Assembly: GCA_028565635.1 (NCBI GenBank)
Contig: JAOXYB010062356.1
Span: forward strand, 1 to 10,566
DNA from: Phoronis ovalis
Taxonomy: Eukaryota > Phoronida > Phoronidae
Direction of reading: 5' to 3'
DNA: 10,566 nucleotides
This document shows positions 7,241 through 10,566 of this stretch, piece by piece. Each line of letters opens with the position of its first letter. Within the stretch, counting starts at the first letter, position 1. Both the position numbers and the translations under genes were made by a program. The notes under the pieces are model-generated. The model was not told where the DNA came from. It did not search any database and saw nothing but the letters and a program-made list of their open reading frames with translations.

Positions 7241-7253
7241 ATGTCTGATACAA
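7241..7253 (+). CDS. C19orf47: C19orf47 first coding exon (ATG plus 10 bases)
   Basis: ATG TCT GAT ACA A is followed directly by GTAAGT, a consensus donor. The start has A at -3. It ends with one base of a split codon, exactly what the SAM exon at 8406 requires (A+TC gives Ile). The human protein likewise has only a few residues (MVSVTMATSEW) before the SAM helix. The joined N-terminus is MSDTISSDTSFW. The same strand shows no other start of matching phase closer to 8406 that I could find. Confidence 0.7.
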
Positions 7254-10200
7254 GTAAGTTTTAAAATGTTTGTTATTAAAACCGGGACGGTGCTTGAATA
7301 TAGCGTGATATATCTCATCTAATTGTACATCTATGGAGCCTGAACACACAAAACCATCATATTGTGTTTGAATGTCTTCAGTTTGATTATTTCAAATGAT
7401 CATACGGCGTAGTATATTATGACTTTTATATTATAATTTTAAATATTATAATAATATATTATAATATATATTTTGGGGTACGGTACGGGTGTGCCACTAG
7501 ACAGAGGTTAAATTTTATAACCAACTCCATGGCAAAATGTTGAAATTTGAATACCAATATATACTAAAAATTTCAAAACATGCCCTGAAATATATTTTAT
7601 TAGATACTGAATACATGTATATTGAATAGTGTACACAATTTTTCTCTGTGAAAAGTAGACCCAAAATATACCTTTCTAAAAGATTTCTTGACCAAGCTTC
7701 AAAATCCAATCCCAAAACATACCGCAGGAGTGTAATGTAGCCCGAAATACATGTATACTATTCATCAAAAAAGGTACCCTGAGCCCTATCAGCTCCATAC
7801 ACTAAGAAACCCCCGAGGATATATGGCTTGCCTGGTGCATAGCTGTAGCATCCTGGCCTTCTGTGTGTTTACTTACTTATGCAACATAGTAAATATCAAA
7901 AAAAAATTCTGGTTGAATAACTTCATCAGGCTTCAACACACAGATGGCAATGACCCTACAACTACTACAGACAGGCATGTGAAGTAATTTATAATAGCTC
8001 GCCATCCCTTGTCATTAGTCAAGGTAGCTTCAATAAAACTTAAAAAAGCTGCTTTTTATGCATTTAAAACATCATTACCTCATTGGGGTTTTTTTTAATT
8101 TGAAGTTAAAATAGATATTTCATATATTAATATCTGGCATTACATAATATATAAAAGATAGAAATAAAATTAATATACTAATTATATTAAATAATTGTAG
8201 CAATTCAGATTATGTCCATTCTCATTTTTGAATGCCAGGGTTTATTCCGACAATACAAGATTAATATGAGTTAACTATTATAGAATGCTGTTGAGTGTTG
8301 AGAAAACAATAATAGAAGAAATATACTTTATTTCCATGGTATTTTTTGTTCTGTGATTTATATGATTGTATTTATTTACTCACACATTATTTCCTTGTTT
8401 TTCAGTCTCCAGTGATACTTCATTTTGGATCAAGTTCTTCACAGATGCTGGGATACCCCCAGGGGATGCCACCAATTATGCAATTACATTCACAGACCAT
8501 CGCATGCGGAAAAACATGCTTGGTGATCTCACTAAAGAGTACTTGAATGATATGGGTGTCATAGCAATGGGTGATGTCATTGCCATTCTCAAACATGCTA
8601 AGATAGTACATGCTCAGGTAAATGTGTAATGGTCAGGGTTGACATGTATGCTACTACTTGGCAGACAACCAAGGTGTTGAGATATAAAACACAAACTTCA
8701 TTACTAAATGTCTCGCAATGTCAGTAACAGATCTGGACATAAAAGAAAGATCTTCAAGGGTGTTAAACTTTGCTAAGTTGTCTCACGATTGCTTTTGTAT
8801 TCCTAAATCTGTGCCAAGCTGTTATTTTGAACTATAGAAAACAAACTGTAAAGTTTCCTTTTAAATGTAATAATAGTGTTATGTAAAATGCGTTACTGTA
8901 ACATTGAAACCTTTGTGTATAGTCTTTTAATTCATTCCTATTCTTGTTTATTAATTCTTTTAAAAAATAGGTTTCACTCTTCTATCATATCAAAAAGTGT
9001 TTTGACTAGGCAAGCATGTCACCACTGATAATCGATCATTATAAAAGTAACAATATCATAAACATGATTGAGATCTTCAAGAATATATAGACATGTCAGT
9101 ATATTGTTTCATGTCATAATTAGTATAAAATAAGAACAATGCATATTTTAATTTTTTAAAATTCATTTGTAGGCAGCTAAAGAAAAGGCACTCCTTGGTA
9201 TTACAAGCCCAAGTCCATCAGCAAATCCTTCCAGAAGATCAACTCGTAAGTCGTAAATGACATCACTAATGAACGGTCACATGACTGCATTCAAATTAAC
9301 AATAGTCATTTGAAAAGTATTTGACCTTATTTTTTATAGCTTATTTGGTCAGTGAATTGTTTTGGTATGTGTTAATTGTGAAGACATGTTACAGTGCCTG
9401 TATCGTAAGCCATTTTATAAGATGTGTTTCATTGGTCATTTCATACCATTTTTCATAAAGTGATTCCAACCATGATTAATTTAATTTGTGTTTAAAGTAA
9501 ATTATGAGAAAAACACAGGAATTATGCTTACCATGTTTTTAAAGTTATTATGAATAGTGTATCGTGGTAAAGTTTCTTTTATTTTCCAGCAGCCAGTAGA
9601 ACAATACATCACTATATTGGTAATGAGCCTGGAGCAGGTCCCATGAATGCACCTGGTAATCCTTCTATACTGGTGTCTGATGAAATGGCAGCCAGACTTG
9701 GACCAAAACAAATAGGTACACTTTCTGAAGTCAAAACTACTCAGTGTGTGACCAACAAGTCAAAGAGCCACAATTACTGTGCAGATAAATTATGTTTACA
9801 GAATTTTGTCATTAAAGTATATCTGTAGAAGTACCTGATAAATTATATAAGTATTATTTCTCTGTACAGAAAGTGACTGGATTTAAACAGCAGGACTATT
9901 GGGTATGACTGTGCTATACAGAGATATTGGACCACCATCTGATTTCTTTACCAGTTTCCAAACATCAGTAACAACATACAGCTCTATGAACATTTTCCTT
10001 GTTGAAGTGGTAAAAAATTGCTTGATAGCAGTAAAAGATAGAGCTTAGTAGCAATACATATACCACATGTGTTTAGTCAGTATATTTCGGAATATGCTTA
10101 TCACTGCAATAGTATTGTTTTGAAGTTTTTTTTTGCTTTGCAGTGAGAACCGTATCAACCTTGGAGGAAGTGGTACCTGTTCCTAAAGTACGGCGCGTTT

Positions 10201-10281
10201 TACCTGAACATGAAGGGAAATATAAAATTACTATGCCTCAGGGAATAACTCCTAAGACATCGAAAATACTAAATAAACAAG
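7241..10281 (+). CDS. C19orf47: C19orf47 homologue, 5' part of the gene (five exons, 3' end outside the window)
   Basis: Joined exons 7241-7253, 8406-8617, 9173-9245, 9590-9715 and 10144-10281 give 187 codons plus one base, with every junction in matching phase. Residues about 8-75 form a SAM-like helical domain (FWIKFFTDAGIPPGDATNYA and later VIAMGDVIAILKHAKIVHAQ). This matches the human protein's WIQFF-AGIPPG-A-NYA and GDIIAILKHAKVVH pattern. A Ser/Pro-rich linker follows. Residues about 155-187 match its second conserved block: a basic PKVRRV (KRRRV in human, a likely nuclear signal), then EGKYKITMPQGITPKTSKIL. The human protein is about twice as long, so the C-terminal half lies to the right. 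The molecular role of the family is not well defined. The identification rests on two separate conserved blocks in the right order. Confidence 0.92.
7254..8405 (+). other. C19orf47 intron 1
   Basis: Runs from the donor at 7254 to a pyrimidine-rich acceptor ending at 8405 (TTTCCTTGTTTTTCAG). It includes an AT palindrome-like stretch near 7403-7475 (repeated TATTATAATAT) followed by GGGGTACGGTACGGG. Decayed-looking AT-rich DNA at 7480-7830 may be an old repeat. Open frames at 7515-7715 (minus) and 7751-7987 (plus) have no family resemblance and are treated as chance. Confidence 0.65.
8406..8617 (+). CDS. C19orf47: C19orf47 exon 2 (SAM domain)
   Basis: This 212-bp exon starts two bases into a codon and ends at a complete codon (CTCAG|GTAAAT). 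It encodes essentially the whole SAM-like domain: FWIKFFTDAGIPPG, then ITFTDHRMRKNMLGDL, then MGVIAMGDVIAILKHAK. SAM domains are five-helix bundles that mediate protein-protein or self-association; here the partner is unknown. The conserved GDVIAILKHAK helix is the strongest single match to the vertebrate protein. Confidence 0.93.
8618..9172 (+). other. C19orf47 intron 2
   Basis: Bounded by GTAAAT and by ATTCATTTGTAG. AT-rich, with no recognised repeat or embedded gene. Confidence 0.85.
9173..9245 (+). CDS. C19orf47: C19orf47 exon 3 (Ser/Pro linker)
   Basis: This 73-bp exon encodes AAKEKALLGITSPSPSANPS and four further residues, then one base of a split codon before ACTC|GTAAGT. The CKAATESVPCSPSP-type stretch that follows the SAM domain in the human protein is the counterpart. 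Low-complexity Ser/Pro content suggests a flexible linker. Confidence 0.85.
9246..9589 (+). other. C19orf47 intron 3
   Basis: Bounded by GTAAGT and by a strong polypyrimidine acceptor (TTTCTTTTATTTTCCAG). There is no internal gene. The minus-strand open frame at 9502-9711 is a shadow of exon 4 and this intron. Confidence 0.85.
9590..9715 (+). CDS. C19orf47: C19orf47 exon 4, with a CAGCAG tandem acceptor
   Basis: This 126-bp exon (donor AATAG|GTACAC) encodes ASRTIHHYIGNEPG then ILVSDEMAARLGPKQI. It aligns in position with the human stretch containing SRMITNSL and later VSNKMAAK. The acceptor reads TTTCCAGCAG, so splicing at 9590 or at 9593 would include or drop a single Ala codon without changing frame. 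Confidence 0.88.
9716..10143 (+). other. C19orf47 intron 4
   Basis: Bounded by GTACAC and by a T-rich acceptor (TTTTTTTTTGCTTTGCAG). The exon 4 frame can be read on to a stop at 9826-9828, so intron retention would truncate the protein. No gene lies inside. Confidence 0.85.
10144..10281 (+). CDS. C19orf47: C19orf47 exon 5 (conserved basic/EGKY block)
   Basis: This 138-bp exon encodes VRTVSTLEEVVPVPKVRRVL then EGKYKITMPQGITPKTSKIL and NKQ, ending with one base before GTTAGC. Human has KRRRVTAEMEGKYVINMPKG in the same place. The basic cluster is a candidate nuclear localisation signal; the EGKY-I-MP-G-TP-T-KIL block is the second family hallmark. Confidence 0.92.
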
Positions 10282-10566
10282 GTTAGCACATTTTCAGAAT
10301 AAAATTATTACTAAGATAGTTAATGTTGTCTGTCAGAATGGGATGTAAAAAGTTTCTGTTAATTTTTCCTTCTGTTGCTGTAATTGTTCCGGAAAAATGA
10401 GGGTCAAGAAGAGCTTTTGATTTTCAATCTGACAGTGGTTTTTATTTAATATGTTATTATTCTGTACCCGTGGTAAACCACAGATCTTGATAGAGATGTA
10501 GGTCACGTAAGGCCGGGTTCAGACATGTTCACGTGACTCTCACAGGCAAAAAATAATGATGCAAGA
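10282..10566 (+). other. C19orf47 intron 5 (start), to the window edge
   Basis: Follows the donor at 10282. There is no further exon before the window ends, so the remaining C-terminal exons lie to the right. Confidence 0.75.

Noticed and set aside
7137-7349. Minus-strand frame of 70 codons
   Set aside because: It overlaps the first C19orf47 exon in antisense, has no clean donor, and shows no recognised domain.
8346-8611. Other frames over the SAM exon on both strands
   Set aside because: Shadows of the conserved SAM-domain frame.
9643-9828. Open frame running from exon 4 into intron 4
   Set aside because: The conserved frame is spliced at 9715; the extension is an intron read-through.

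Overview
The window looks like AT-rich nuclear DNA from an invertebrate animal. Introns are flanked by GT/AG signals, coding exons are short, intergenic repeats are common, there is a GT microsatellite, and two domain families known from animals are present. The phylum cannot be fixed from sequence alone; a hemichordate, lancelet, mollusc or annelid would all fit. There is no bacterial operon structure, CRISPR array, tRNA or rRNA that I can see.

Left part (1-1400): noncoding AT-rich DNA, then a plus-strand exon (about 1029-1325) encoding a CARD (death-fold) domain closest in pattern to CRADD/RAIDD and caspase-2. Its leader and start region are tandemly duplicated (661-849 and 851-1045). Both copies keep a short upstream reading frame, but only the second copy runs into the full CARD.

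Middle (1400-6500): repeat-rich. It holds a 30-31 bp direct repeat, an old repeat region rich in AGGTCA half-sites, a 240 bp A/T-biased segment open on both strands, a 61 bp minisatellite, a probable non-autonomous element (5163-5541) and a 411 bp inverted-repeat (foldback) element (5941-6351). Several minus-strand exon candidates lie here too (4346-4479, 4869-4966, 6526-6714). Together with a possible first exon at 6941-6977 they form one phase-consistent, unidentified gene transcribed leftwards.

Right part (6975-10566): the 5' part of a clear C19orf47 homologue on the plus strand. The model has a 13-nt first coding segment (7241-7253) and exons at 8406-8617 (SAM domain), 9173-9245, 9590-9715 and 10144-10281. 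All junction phases agree, and the gene runs off the right edge. Its start lies about 263 bp from the putative start of the leftward gene, so 6978-7240 may be a shared bidirectional promoter. The best supported content is C19orf47, then the CARD exon; the leftward gene is a hypothesis built on splice sites and phase.
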